NCBI RefSeq assembly: GCF_014837175.1 | Contig: NZ_JACYFR010000003.1 | Span: 62,001-126,000, forward strand | Reading direction: 5' to 3' | Source: Cellulomonas sp. JH27-2 | GTDB lineage: Bacteria > Actinomycetota > Actinomycetes > Actinomycetales > Cellulomonadaceae | DNA length: 64,000 nucleotides | Part shown: piece after piece, positions 34,814-42,799 of the stretch | Layout: each line of letters begins with the position of its first letter | Position numbering within the stretch: the first letter of the stretch is position 1 | Translations under genes and position numbers: made by a program | Notes under the pieces: generated by a model | Seen by the model: only the letters and a program-made list of their open reading frames with translations | Database searches by the model: none | What the model was told of the DNA's origin: nothing

Positions 34814-36025
34814 TCACGGCAGACGGACGTGCCGGGAGCCGAGCTGGTCCACCGTGCTGACGCCGAGCAACGCCATCGTGCGGCGAACCTCGCGTGTCAA
34901 GATCTCGGCGGCGCGGTCGACGCCGCGCTCACCCCCGGCCATGAGGCCGTACAAGTACGCGCGGCCCACCATCGTGGCGTCGGCACCCAGAGCGAGGGCG
35001 GCGACGATATCGGCGCCCGACGTGATGCCCGTGTCGACCCACACCTCACTACGGCCGTCGAGAGCCTCGACGACGTCCGGAAGCAGGCGAAGCGGGACGG
35101 GTGCACGGTCGAGCTGGCGGCCGCCGTGGTTCGACAGCACGATCGCGTCGGCGCCGGCGTCCGTGACGAGCTTGGCGTCCTCGACCGTCTGGATGCCCTT
35201 GATGACGAGCGGCCCGTCCCACACGGAGCGCAGCCACTCGAGGTCGGCGATCGTCATGGTCGGGTCGAAGAGCTTGTCGAGCAGGTCCGCGACGGTGCCG
35301 CTCCACGACGACAACGACGCGAACGTGAGCGGCTCTGTGGTCAGGAGGTTGATCCACCACGAGGGGTGGATGGCGGCACCCGCGACGGTCTTCACGCTCA
35401 GCGCCGGTGGGATGGAGAACCCGTTGCGGGCGTCGCGATGGCGCGCCCCGGCGACAGGGACGTCCACGGTGAGCTGGAGCGCGTCGTACCCGGCCGCCTT
35501 GGCACGAGCCATGAGGTCCTCGCCTGCGGAGCGGTCCTTCCAGACGTAGAGCTGGAACCACTTGCGCGCGTCGGGAGCAGCGGCCGCGACGTCCTCGATC
35601 GACGTCGTCCCCATCGTCGACAGCGCGTACGGGATGCCCCGGCGCTGGGCGACCCGGGCCACGGCCCGCTCACCCTCGTGGTGCATCATCCGGGTGAAGC
35701 CCGTGGGCGCGAAGGAGAACGGGGCGGATGCCGGCTTGCCGAGCATGTTCGTCGTCGTGTCGACCGACGACACGTCGTGCAGGATCGACGGCTGGAACTC
35801 GAGGTTGCGGAACAGGCTGCGCGCCCGCTGCAGGCTGATCTCCGCCTCTGCTGCTCCGTCGGTGTAGTCGAAGACGGAGCGCGGCGCGCGCTTGCGCGCC
35901 AGGGTGCGCAGGTCGGCGATCGTCAGGGCGTCGGCGAGCCTGCGGTCGGTCGAGTTGAGCGTGATCGGCTTGGGCCGCATCAGCGGCTTGAGCTCGGACC
36001 ACTGGGGGATCTGACGGTTGACCAC
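34814..36025 (-). CDS. FMN-dependent alpha-hydroxy-acid dehydrogenase (L-lactate dehydrogenase-like)
   Basis: This 403-residue flavoenzyme of the LldD/glycolate-oxidase family contains RSVFDYTDGAAEAEISLQRAR, PTGFTRMMHHEGE, STMGTTSIEDVAAAAP, the catalytic LSNHGGRQLD with its His and Arg, and a phosphate-binding end DTGITSGADIVAALALGADATMVGRAYLYGL. In this locus it should oxidise L-lactate, the product of the adjacent lactaldehyde dehydrogenase, to pyruvate. GTG start, 23 bases after the bifunctional gene. Confidence 0.92.
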   Translation of the reverse strand: MVNRQIPQWSELKPLMRPKPITLNSTDRRLADALTIADLRTLARKRAPRSVFDYTDGAAEAEISLQRARSLFRNLEFQPSILHDVSSVDTTTNMLGKPASAPFSFAPTGFTRMMHHEGERAVARVAQRRGIPYALSTMGTTSIEDVAAAAPDARKWFQLYVWKDRSAGEDLMARAKAAGYDALQLTVDVPVAGARHRDARNGFSIPPALSVKTVAGAAIHPSWWINLLTTEPLTFASLSSWSGTVADLLDKLFDPTMTIADLEWLRSVWDGPLVIKGIQTVEDAKLVTDAGADAIVLSNHGGRQLDRAPVPLRLLPDVVEALDGRSEVWVDTGITSGADIVAALALGADATMVGRAYLYGLMAGGERGVDRAAEILTREVRRTMALLGVSTVDQLGSRHVRLP

Positions 36026-36048
36026 GAGGTGCTCTTTCTGGTTCGGGC

Positions 36049-38094
36049 TCAGCGCAGGAAGGCGGCGGCGACGCCGGAGTCGACGGGCACGTGCAGCCCA
36101 GTCGTCTGCACCAGGTCAGGGCCGGTCAGCGCGAAGACGGCCGCCGCGACGTGCTCCGGCAGGACCTCCTTCTTCAGGAGCGTGCGCTGCGCGTAGTACT
36201 CGCCGAGCTTGTCCTCCGCGACGCCGTAGACGGCCGCACGCTTGGCGCCCCATCCACCGGCGAAGATGCCGGACCCTCGCACGACGCCGTCGGGGTTGAC
36301 GCCGTTGACGCGGATGCCGTGCTCGCCGAGCTCTGCGGCCAGGAGGCGCACCTGGTGTGCCTGGTCGGCCTTGGTCGCGGAGTACGCGATGTTGTTCGGC
36401 CCGGCGAACAGGGAGTTCTTGGACGCGATGTAGACGATGTCGCCACCCATGCCCTGGGCGACCATCGCGCGGGCCGCCTCGCGCGCCACCAGGAAGGAGC
36501 CTCGGGCCATGACGTCGTGCTGCAGGTCCCAGTCCTTCGTCGTCGTGTCGAGCAGCGGCTTGGAGATCGACAGACCGGCGTTGTTCACGACGAGGTCGAC
36601 GCCACCGAACGCGAGAGATGCCGCCTGGATCAGGGCTGCGACCTGGTCCTCGTCCGTGACGTCAGCCTGGACGGCGACGGCCACGTCAGGACCACCGAGC
36701 TCGTCAGCGACTGCCTGGGCGCCCTCGAGGTTCAGGTCGGCGATGACGACGCACGCGCCTTCGGCCGCCAGGCGCTCGGCGATCGCCTTGCCGATCCCCG
36801 AACCGGCGCCGGTAACGACGGCGACGCGGGTCGCGAGCGCCTTCGGCTTCGGCATCCGCGCCAGCTTCGCCTCCTCCAGCGCCCAGTACTCGATCCGGAA
36901 CTTCTCGGACTCCTCGATCGGTGCGTAGGTGCTGATGGCCTCGGCGCCGCGCATCACGTTGATCGCGTTGACGTAGAACTCCCCGGCGACGCGTGCGGTC
37001 TGCTTGTCCTTGCCGAACGAGAACATCCCCACGCCTGGTACGAGAACGATCGCCGGGTCGGCCCCGCGGATCGCAGGGCTGTTCGCGTCTGCGTTGCGGT
37101 CGTAGTACGCCTGGTAGTCCTCGCGGTAGGCGGCGTGGAGCTCGTGCAGTCGCGCGACGACGTCCTCGACCGGGACCGTGGCGGGCAGGTCGACGACCAG
37201 CGGCTTGACCTTCGTGCGCAGGAAGTGGTCCGGGCAGGAGGTGCCGAGCCCGGCAAGACGTGCAAGCTCCGTGCGGGCGGTGAAGTCCAGCACGACGTCG
37301 GCGTCCGTGAAGTGGCCGACCTGCGGCTTGTCGGTCGAGGCGAGCCCACGGATCACGGGCGCGAGCGCGGCGGCACGTGCGCGACGCTCCTGCTCGGGCA
37401 GCGCCTCGAACCCTGCGCGGACCGCGCCGAACGGGTGCTCGGCGAGGTGGGCGGCCTTCTCGTCGATGTACGCCTCGGCAGTGCGGATGATCCACAGCGA
37501 CCGCTGCTCCGCCTCGTCGGACGTGTCGCCCCAGGCGGTGATGCCGTGCCCGCCGAGGATGCAGCCGACTGCCTGCGGGTTGGCCTCCTTGATGGCGGCG
37601 ATATCGAGGCCGAGCTGGAAGCCGGGGCGGCGCCAGGGCACCCATACGACGGCGTCCCCGAAGATCTCGGTCGTGAGCTTCTCGCCGTCGGCCGACGTCG
37701 CGATCGCGATCCCCGCGTCGGGGTGCAGGTGGTCGACGTGCGCCGCGTCGACGAGCCCGTGCATGGCCGTGTCGATGGACGGGGCGGCACCGCCGCGGCC
37801 GTGCAGGCAGTAGTCGAACGCAGCGACCATCTCGTCCTCGCGCTCGACGCCCGGGTAGGTGTCAACGAGCGCGCGCACGCGGTCGAGGCGCAGGACGGCC
37901 AGGTTCTTCTCTGTCAGCGTCCCCAGGTCACCCCCCGAGCCCTTCACCCAGAGCAGCTCGACGTCGCCGCCCGTGACGGGGTCGACCTCGACGCCCTTCG
38001 CGGAGGTGTTGCCCCCGGCGTAGTTCGTGGTGCGCGGATCGGCGCCCAGGCGGTTGGAGCGGGCGACCAAGGACTGGACCGCGGGGTTCGACAT
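36049..38094 (-). CDS. Bifunctional rhamnulose-1-phosphate aldolase / L-lactaldehyde dehydrogenase
   Basis: This 681-residue fusion has an N-terminal class II aldolase domain (residues 1 to about 400) with YAGGNTSAKG and the zinc-binding DHLHPD (His122, His124). A C-terminal short-chain dehydrogenase follows, with VVTGAGSGIGKAIAERLA near 428 and catalytic Tyr571-Lys575 (YSATK). It splits rhamnulose-1-P into dihydroxyacetone phosphate and L-lactaldehyde and oxidises the latter to L-lactate. The GGGAG ribosome binding site is good and the rhamnose operator lies 23 bases upstream of the ATG. The lactate-oxidising gene follows in the same operon. Confidence 0.95.
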   Translation of the reverse strand: MSNPAVQSLVARSNRLGADPRTTNYAGGNTSAKGVEVDPVTGGDVELLWVKGSGGDLGTLTEKNLAVLRLDRVRALVDTYPGVEREDEMVAAFDYCLHGRGGAAPSIDTAMHGLVDAAHVDHLHPDAGIAIATSADGEKLTTEIFGDAVVWVPWRRPGFQLGLDIAAIKEANPQAVGCILGGHGITAWGDTSDEAEQRSLWIIRTAEAYIDEKAAHLAEHPFGAVRAGFEALPEQERRARAAALAPVIRGLASTDKPQVGHFTDADVVLDFTARTELARLAGLGTSCPDHFLRTKVKPLVVDLPATVPVEDVVARLHELHAAYREDYQAYYDRNADANSPAIRGADPAIVLVPGVGMFSFGKDKQTARVAGEFYVNAINVMRGAEAISTYAPIEESEKFRIEYWALEEAKLARMPKPKALATRVAVVTGAGSGIGKAIAERLAAEGACVVIADLNLEGAQAVADELGGPDVAVAVQADVTDEDQVAALIQAASLAFGGVDLVVNNAGLSISKPLLDTTTKDWDLQHDVMARGSFLVAREAARAMVAQGMGGDIVYIASKNSLFAGPNNIAYSATKADQAHQVRLLAAELGEHGIRVNGVNPDGVVRGSGIFAGGWGAKRAAVYGVAEDKLGEYYAQRTLLKKEVLPEHVAAAVFALTGPDLVQTTGLHVPVDSGVAAAFLR

Positions 38095-38116
38095 CGGTGT
38101 CTCCCAAAGAAGTGAA

Positions 38117-38128
38117 TGAATCGATTCA
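38117..38128. promoter_or_regulatory. Rhamnose-regulon operator (TGAATCGATTCA) upstream of the aldolase gene
   Basis: This palindrome is identical to 33607-33618 and also shares the flanking bases ATG...ATC. It sits just before the aldolase operon, where a bound LacI repressor would block transcription. Confidence 0.85.
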
Positions 38129-38251
38129 ATCTTAGGAACAAGCGACGCTGCGGGTCAAGGCGAGGCCGGCACAGAGGGCCGCGGTCGGATCCGGCGTTCG
38201 AGGAGTTCGGGCGGGCGCGTCCGGTCCGTAGGCTGAGGCTGCAGGTCGTTC

Positions 38252-38396
38252 CGGGATAGACGCGGCTGTCCGACCAGGTCAGCTCCACGGTCTCGCCGGC
38301 CGGCACGTCCGTCTGGCGTCGCGAGCTCCGGCCGTGCTCGTACCGGACGTCCGTGAGGTCGACGGGGAGCGGCTGGTAGGGGATCGATGCCGTCAC
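38252..38396 (-). pseudogene. Truncated 5' end of an alpha/beta-hydrolase (enterochelin-esterase-like) gene
   Basis: From a GTG at 38396, which overlaps the stop of the NAD(P)H-binding gene (GTGA), about 48 codons read as the N-terminus of an IroE/enterochelin-esterase-like hydrolase: IPYQPLPVDLTDVRYEHG, VPAGETVELTWSDSRVYPGT. After PGT the frame stays open but becomes low-complexity Arg/Ser/Pro sequence with no family character, and the catalytic domain is missing. The break lies about 120 bases from the rhamnose operator at 38117, so the remnant may mark the edge of the inserted rhamnose cluster. Confidence 0.6.
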
Positions 38397-39226
38397 GACG
38401 ACCGCAGCAGGTCGCGCAGGTCGACGGGGACGCGGCCGGTCAGCCGCTCGACCGCGTCGGTGACCGCGGCCAGCTCGCCTGCGGCGATCGCGGTGTAGGT
38501 GGAGACCCAGGCGTCGAGCTGCCAGTCCGGGGCGTCGTACTGCCGGCGGGACGCATACGCCTCGTCGACGGTCTCGCGGTGGTACGTCGTCGGGCGGCCC
38601 GTGACCTCGGTGATGATCGCCGCGGCCTCTTCGAGCGTCAGCGCCGCGGGGCCTGTCAGGTCGAAGGTCTGCCCGGCGTGGTCGTCGGGCGCGGCCAGGA
38701 CTGCGGCGGCGCTGCGGGCGACGTCGGCGCGGGCGACGGCCCCGACGCGCCCGTCGCCGGCGGGGCCACGGATGACGTCGTCGGGACCGGCGAGCGCGGG
38801 CAGGAAGTCCAGGTAGAACGAGTCGCGCAGGAACGTCCACGCCATCCCGCTGCCGCGGAGGTGCTGCTCGGTGGCCCAGTGGTCGCGGGCCAGGGTGAAC
38901 GTCGCATCGGGCGATGCGCCCAGGAACGACGTGTAGACGACGTGCCGGACGCCCGCCTCGGCGGCCGCGTCGACGAAGGTGCGGTGCTGCTGGAGCCGGT
39001 CGGCACTCTCCGCGGCCGAGACCATGAGCAGCACGTCGACGCCGCGGAGGGCGCGCGCGGCGGCGGCCCGGTCGCCGTAGCCGGTCTGCGCGACGTCCGC
39101 GGCGAGGTCGGGTGCGCGGGACGCGTCGCGCACGACGAGACGCAGGTCAGCCGGCGTACCCGCGAGGTGCTCCGCGACCGCTCGACCGACGTTCCCGGTC
39201 GCGCCGGTGATCGCGATGGTAGTCAT
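38393..39226 (-). CDS. NAD(P)H-binding NmrA/SDR family protein
   Basis: This 277-residue atypical short-chain dehydrogenase has the NmrA-type start IAITGATGNVGRAVAEHL, VDVLLMVSAAESADRLQQHRTFVDAAAEAGVRHVVYTSFLG, and TFLRDSFYLDFLP. It has no YxxxK at the usual place, as in quinone-reductase-like or redox-sensing members. I start at 39226 (MTTIAITG). Its stop overlaps the start of the esterase remnant, so it once probably formed a coupled pair with that hydrolase. Confidence 0.87.
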   Translation of the reverse strand: MTTIAITGATGNVGRAVAEHLAGTPADLRLVVRDASRAPDLAADVAQTGYGDRAAAARALRGVDVLLMVSAAESADRLQQHRTFVDAAAEAGVRHVVYTSFLGASPDATFTLARDHWATEQHLRGSGMAWTFLRDSFYLDFLPALAGPDDVIRGPAGDGRVGAVARADVARSAAAVLAAPDDHAGQTFDLTGPAALTLEEAAAIITEVTGRPTTYHRETVDEAYASRRQYDAPDWQLDAWVSTYTAIAAGELAAVTDAVERLTGRVPVDLRDLLRSS

Positions 39227-39400
39227 CGGCCCAGTATGCGGCGGTGGGCTCGCGGGATGCGCTCGCTGCGCTGAGCATCGCGTGACGCTACGACGCATCG
39301 CTCTGCGTTTGTCGGCGTGATGCGAACAATCACAGCGCGGTGGTCGGCGTCGGAGTCAGCGCGGGTCGGCCGGGCAGGTCGGCGGCGCGGGGTCGGCGGC

Positions 39401-39883
39401 TCACGTGGGGGCACCGTCGGCGGTGACCGTCAGGCGACGGTCCGGGTCCAGGCGGGTCAGGATGTCGAGGCAGAGCGACGCGAGGCGGTCGACGCCGCCG
39501 TCGTCCAGGCCGTCGAGGACCATCGTGCGGACGGCGTCGTCGTACAGCGGGCGGGCGGCCTCGTAGGCGGCGGTGCCCGCGTCCGTGAGCACGGCGTTGG
39601 TCGCGCGCCCGTCCTGCTCGCACGGCGCGCGCAGCACCAGGCCCTTGCGCTCGAGGCCGGAGACCACGCGGGACAGCCGCGGCAGGGTCGCGTTGGTGCG
39701 GGAGGCCAGGGCGGACAGGCGCAGGCGGTGGGAGTCGGCTTCGTGCAGCGCCTCGAGCAGCGTGAGCTCGAACGACGTCAGGCCCGTGCCGGCGAGCCGT
39801 CGGTCCAGGGCGGTCGGCAGCAGCTCGAGCAGCGCGTGCAGGCGCGCGACCGCGACGCGTTCGTCGTGCTGGAGCTCCGTCAT
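39401..39883 (-). CDS. MarR family transcriptional regulator
   Basis: This 160-residue winged-helix regulator includes LTSFELTLLEALHEADSHRLRLSALASRTNATLPRLSRVVSGLERKGLVLR and the wing CEQDGRATNAVLTDAG. I chose the ATG at 39883, which has AGGA eight bases upstream; ATG 39892 is possible. It is divergent from the F420-reductase-like gene, with repeats at 39900-39946 between them that probably serve as its operator. Confidence 0.9.
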   Translation of the reverse strand: MTELQHDERVAVARLHALLELLPTALDRRLAGTGLTSFELTLLEALHEADSHRLRLSALASRTNATLPRLSRVVSGLERKGLVLRAPCEQDGRATNAVLTDAGTAAYEAARPLYDDAVRTMVLDGLDDGGVDRLASLCLDILTRLDPDRRLTVTADGAPT

Positions 39884-39899
39884 GTCGCCCATCCTACGC

Positions 39900-39946
39900 G
39901 TAGGTTGCACCTACAAGTAATGGGTGTTAGTTTCAGGTACAAGCAA
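39900..39946. promoter_or_regulatory. MarR operator region: inverted repeat plus direct repeats
   Basis: GTAGGT-TGC-ACCTAC (39900-39914) is a perfect inverted repeat. In addition TTGCACCTACAAGTAA (39905-39920) and TTTCAGGTACAAGCAA (39931-39946) match at 12 of 16 positions as direct repeats 26 bases apart. They fill the space between the divergent marR and reductase genes. Confidence 0.6.
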
Positions 39947-39964
39947 ACGACGAAGGGACGCATC

Positions 39965-40543
39965 ATGGCCGGCTTCACGATCATCGGTACGGGCAACATG
40001 GGCAGCGCGATCGGCGGGATCTTCGCCGCGGGCGGTGCCGACGTCACCCACGTGAACACGTCCGACGCGGGCAAGGCGACGATCGCGGGCGACGTCGTCG
40101 TCCTCGCTGTCCCGTACCCCGCGCTCGACGCGATCGTCGAGGCCTACGGCGACCAGCTCGCCGGCAAGGTCGTCGTCGACATCACCAACCCGCTGAACTT
40201 CGAGACGTTCGACTCCCTCGTCGTTCCCGCGGGTAGCTCCGCTGCCGCCGAGCTCGCGGCCAAGCTGCCCAGCAGCAGGGTCCTCAAGGCGTTCAACACC
40301 AACTTCGCCGCGACGCTCGCGAGCAAGCAGGTCGGCGGGCTCCCGACGACGGTCCTGGTGGCCGGCGACGACGCGGACGCGAAGCAGGCGCTCGTCGACG
40401 CCGTCGTCGCGGGTGGTGTGGCCGCCCTGGACGCCGGCATGCTGGCTCGCGCACACGAGCTCGAGGCCCTCGGCTTCCTGCAGCTCACCCTCGCGGTGGG
40501 CGAGAAGGTCGCATGGACCGGCGGCTTCGCCGTCGCCCGCTGA
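39965..40543 (+). CDS. NADPH-dependent F420 reductase-like protein
   Basis: This 192-residue Rossmann protein starts FTIIGTGNMGSAIGGIFAAGGADVTHV. It has GDVVVLAVPYPALDAIVEAYGDQLAGKVVVDITNPLNF and KAFNTNFAATLAS, as in F420H2:NADP oxidoreductases (Fno) and related short forms. It may exchange electrons between F420 and NADP, or act on another substrate. The neighbouring ring-cleavage-type dioxygenase gene follows 26 bases later, and MarR probably controls both. Confidence 0.85.
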   Translation: MAGFTIIGTGNMGSAIGGIFAAGGADVTHVNTSDAGKATIAGDVVVLAVPYPALDAIVEAYGDQLAGKVVVDITNPLNFETFDSLVVPAGSSAAAELAAKLPSSRVLKAFNTNFAATLASKQVGGLPTTVLVAGDDADAKQALVDAVVAGGVAALDAGMLARAHELEALGFLQLTLAVGEKVAWTGGFAVAR

Positions 40544-40569
40544 CACCACTGAACCACGCTGGAGAGACC

Positions 40570-41475
40570 ATGACCGACGACCGCATCCTCGCCGCCGACA
40601 CCTCGATGGGCGCCGTGACCCTGCGGGTCGGCGACCTCGAGCTCATGTCCGACTACTACGCACGCGCGTTCGGCATGGCGCCGCTCGAGGAGCGCACCCG
40701 CGAGCGTGAGGTGCACCGCGTCCTGGGGCGCGGGACGACGCCGCTCGTGCGGCTGGTGCACACGCCGGACCTGCCGGGCGTCGACCCCCGACAGGCCGGC
40801 CTGTTCCACACCGCCTTCCTGTTCGAGGACGCCCCCGCGCTGGCGGCGACCGTCTACCGCGCGGCCCAGGACCGTCGCGGCCAGTTCGTCGGCTCCAGCG
40901 ACCACCTGGTCAGCGAGGCGTTCTACTTCACCGACCCGGAGGGCAACGGCGTCGAGCTCTACACCGACCGCCCGCGCAGCGAGTGGACCATCACCGCAGG
41001 TCAGATCGCGATGGCGACCGAGTACCTGGACCCGAACCTGTACCTGCAGGACCACCTGACGCAGGAGACGTTCGACGCGGGACCCAGCCGCGCGGGCGTC
41101 GTCGGGCACGTCCACCTGCAGGTGGGCGACGTGCCGACGGCCCGCGAGTTCTACGTCGACGCGCTCGGCTTCGAGGCGACCGTGACCGGGTACCCGGGCG
41201 CGCTGTTCGCGTCGGCCGGCGGGTACCACCACCACATCGCGATGAACACGTGGAACAGCCGCGGTGCCGGTCCGCGGGCCGCCCGCCTCGGCCTCGGGGA
41301 CGTCGCGATCACCGTTCCGACGGCCGGCGAGATCGAGGCGCTGGGTGCCCGGCTGCGCGCGCGGAACATCGACTTCGCGGGGGACGGCCGGTCCGTCGTC
41401 GTGCGCGACCCGTGGGGCACCCAGGTCACCATCGCGCTGCCGGACCTGACCACCGACGAGCTGCTCGCGCGCTGA
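40570..41475 (+). CDS. VOC family (catechol 2,3-dioxygenase-like) protein
   Basis: This 301-residue protein consists of two vicinal-oxygen-chelate domains. The first has VTLRVGDLELMSDYYARAFGM and FYFTDPEGNGVELYTDRP; the second has GHVHLQVGDVPTAREFYVDALGF. The overall pattern is CatE/YfiE-like. Metal ligands are probably His and Glu of the second domain (GHVHLQV, YHHHIAMNTW). With a MarR regulator and a reductase, it may detoxify quinone- or catechol-type compounds; the substrate is not known. Confidence 0.86.
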   Translation: MTDDRILAADTSMGAVTLRVGDLELMSDYYARAFGMAPLEERTREREVHRVLGRGTTPLVRLVHTPDLPGVDPRQAGLFHTAFLFEDAPALAATVYRAAQDRRGQFVGSSDHLVSEAFYFTDPEGNGVELYTDRPRSEWTITAGQIAMATEYLDPNLYLQDHLTQETFDAGPSRAGVVGHVHLQVGDVPTAREFYVDALGFEATVTGYPGALFASAGGYHHHIAMNTWNSRGAGPRAARLGLGDVAITVPTAGEIEALGARLRARNIDFAGDGRSVVVRDPWGTQVTIALPDLTTDELLAR

Positions 41476-41515
41476 CCCGGGCCGCCTGTGCCCGGTCGTC
41501 GGTTGCCGTGGCTCG

Positions 41516-41576
41516 GTAGTCGACCTTCCTCGAGGTAGTCGATTGCAACCGACTACCTCGAGGGCGACCCGACTAC
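41516..41576. terminator. Nested double hairpin between convergent genes
   Basis: CCTCGAGGTAGTCG (41528-41541) pairs perfectly with 41550-41563 around the eight-base loop ATTGCAAC. Outside it, GTAGTCG (41516-41522) pairs with CGACTAC (41570-41576). The element carries four copies of the same heptamer in two orientations. It lies between the stops of the dioxygenase-like and DoxX genes and can serve as a bidirectional terminator. Confidence 0.75.
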
Positions 41577-41633
41577 TGGCCGGGACCGACCACGCCGCCC
41601 CGAAGGGCTCCGCCGCACCGGCGCTGCGAGGCT

Positions 41634-42077
41634 TCAGCTGCGGGCTGCCTCGCGCAGCGCGCTGACCGCGCCCGTCGACCACAGCGCGAGAGCGACCAGA
41701 ACCGGCTGGAAGAACAGGCGGACCAGGCGCTTGGTGTCGGTGTCGAGCCCGAAGCCGTCCTTGTGCTCGAGCCACTGGCCGATGTTGCCGGGGAAGATGA
41801 CGACGAAGAACGCGGCGGCGACCAGCCCGACGGCCACCTTCCACCGCGCCAGCGTGACCAGTGCCGCGCCGAGCGTGATCTCGACGGCTCCGGAGACCAG
41901 GACCGTGAGGTCGGCGTCGACCGGGAACCAGTCGGGGACCTGCGCCTGGAACTCGTCGCGCGCGACGGTCAGGTGGGTGACGCCGGCGAACACGAGGCCG
42001 GCGCCCAGGCCGATCCGGGTCAGCGTGCGGGGCAGTGACGTGGGCGGGGACGGGCGCGTGAGGACGGACAGATCCAT
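41634..42077 (-). CDS. DoxX family membrane protein
   Basis: This 147-residue protein has four hydrophobic segments and the DoxX-like pattern RIGLGAGLVFAGVTHLTVARDEFQAQVPDWFP, then GAVEITLGAALV and FPGNIGQWLEHKDGFGLDTDTKRLVRLFFQPVLVALALW. DoxX proteins are membrane partners of redox enzymes; the exact role here is unknown. It is divergent from the small SHOCT-like gene, about 106 bases apart. Confidence 0.87.
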   Translation of the reverse strand: MDLSVLTRPSPPTSLPRTLTRIGLGAGLVFAGVTHLTVARDEFQAQVPDWFPVDADLTVLVSGAVEITLGAALVTLARWKVAVGLVAAAFFVVIFPGNIGQWLEHKDGFGLDTDTKRLVRLFFQPVLVALALWSTGAVSALREAARS

Positions 42078-42183
42078 CGGGCGATCGTCGCACCCGCACG
42101 GCGCGTCGGCGCGGTGAAGGATTTCGCGCCCGCCGGCGTCGTCGTTCCGCTAGGTTGCCGACCGACGACGACGAAGGAGCGAC

Positions 42184-42501
42184 GTGGACCCGTTCACTGC
42201 TGTACCCGCCTTCATGGCGGTGATGTTCGCCGTCTTCGGCGTGTTCTTCGTGGCCGTCGTCGTGCTGATCGTCGTCTCGACGCGCCGCAAGTCGCGTGTG
42301 CTGCGGGATGCGGGGATGGACCCGCTCGCGGCCGACGCGCAGATGATGGTGGCCGCGCGTGACAGCCGGTGGATGGCGCCCGAGCCCGCCGTCAAGACGA
42401 TCGAGCAGCGGCTCGCGGAGATCGACGACCTCGAGCGGCGCGGCGTGATCGACCGGGCCGAGCGGTCGGCGGCGCGGGCGCGGGTGCTCGGCGAGGCCTG
42501 A
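42184..42501 (+). CDS. Small membrane protein with SHOCT-like C-terminus
   Basis: This 105-residue protein has one membrane segment (about residues 8-33, AFMAVMFAVFGVFFVAVVVLIVV) and a C-terminal short helical hairpin IEQRLAEIDDLERRGVIDRAERSAARARVLGEA, which resembles a SHOCT domain. The start is GTG with AAGGAG upstream. Function unknown; SHOCT tails are thought to mediate oligomerisation. Confidence 0.8.
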   Translation: MDPFTAVPAFMAVMFAVFGVFFVAVVVLIVVSTRRKSRVLRDAGMDPLAADAQMMVAARDSRWMAPEPAVKTIEQRLAEIDDLERRGVIDRAERSAARARVLGEA

Positions 42502-42581
42502 GCTCCGGGGAGGAGCGGATGTCGTCGTGAGCATAAAGACGACTGATTCGGTCCAGTATTCGAGATCCGCCCCGACCTTCG

Positions 42582-42610
42582 TTGACAGGGCGGTGGCACC
42601 TTCCTAGATT
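42582..42610 (+). promoter_or_regulatory. Strong sigma-70-type promoter (TTGACA-N17-TAGATT)
   Basis: A perfect -35 box TTGACA (42582-42587), a 17-base spacer and TAGATT (42605-42610) predict transcription from about 42617. This is some 30 bases before the SAM-IV riboswitch. The 80 bases upstream, after the SHOCT-like gene, contain GGTCCAGTATT (42550-42560), which partly matches the inverted repeat before the flavin reductase genes. Confidence 0.8.
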
Positions 42611-42645
42611 TCCCGACATCGGCAGTCCGGTTTTGAGTGTCGATG

Positions 42646-42727
42646 CTGGTCACGAGTTCCGACGTGTAGCCCCGGCTGGTCGGACGGCAACCCTCCCGCG
42701 CGGCGGGGTGCCCCGGGTGAGGACCAG
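42646..42727 (+). promoter_or_regulatory. SAM-IV riboswitch
   Basis: The closing stem CTGGTC (42646-42651) pairs with GACCAG (42722-42727). The second stem TCCGAC pairs with GTCGGA, with AGCCCCGGC in the loop. The conserved GGCAACCCTCC follows, and the GGGGTGCCCCGGGTGA segment is able to form the pseudoknot with the CCCGG loop. This is the actinobacterial SAM-IV architecture, which binds S-adenosylmethionine and lowers expression of methionine/sulfur genes when SAM is abundant. It lies in the 569-base leader region before the monooxygenase operon. Confidence 0.9.
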
Positions 42728-42799
42728 GTCCGGCGGCGTCGTCGTCGGGCAAGCGCGCACGGCGTCTCCGGACGCCACGACACGGACAGGAGACGGCAG

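Noticed and set aside
41516..41576. Start of a CRISPR-like array from repeated GTAGTCG
   Set aside because: The copies are only seven bases, alternate in orientation and form one hairpin. There are no spacers or cas genes.
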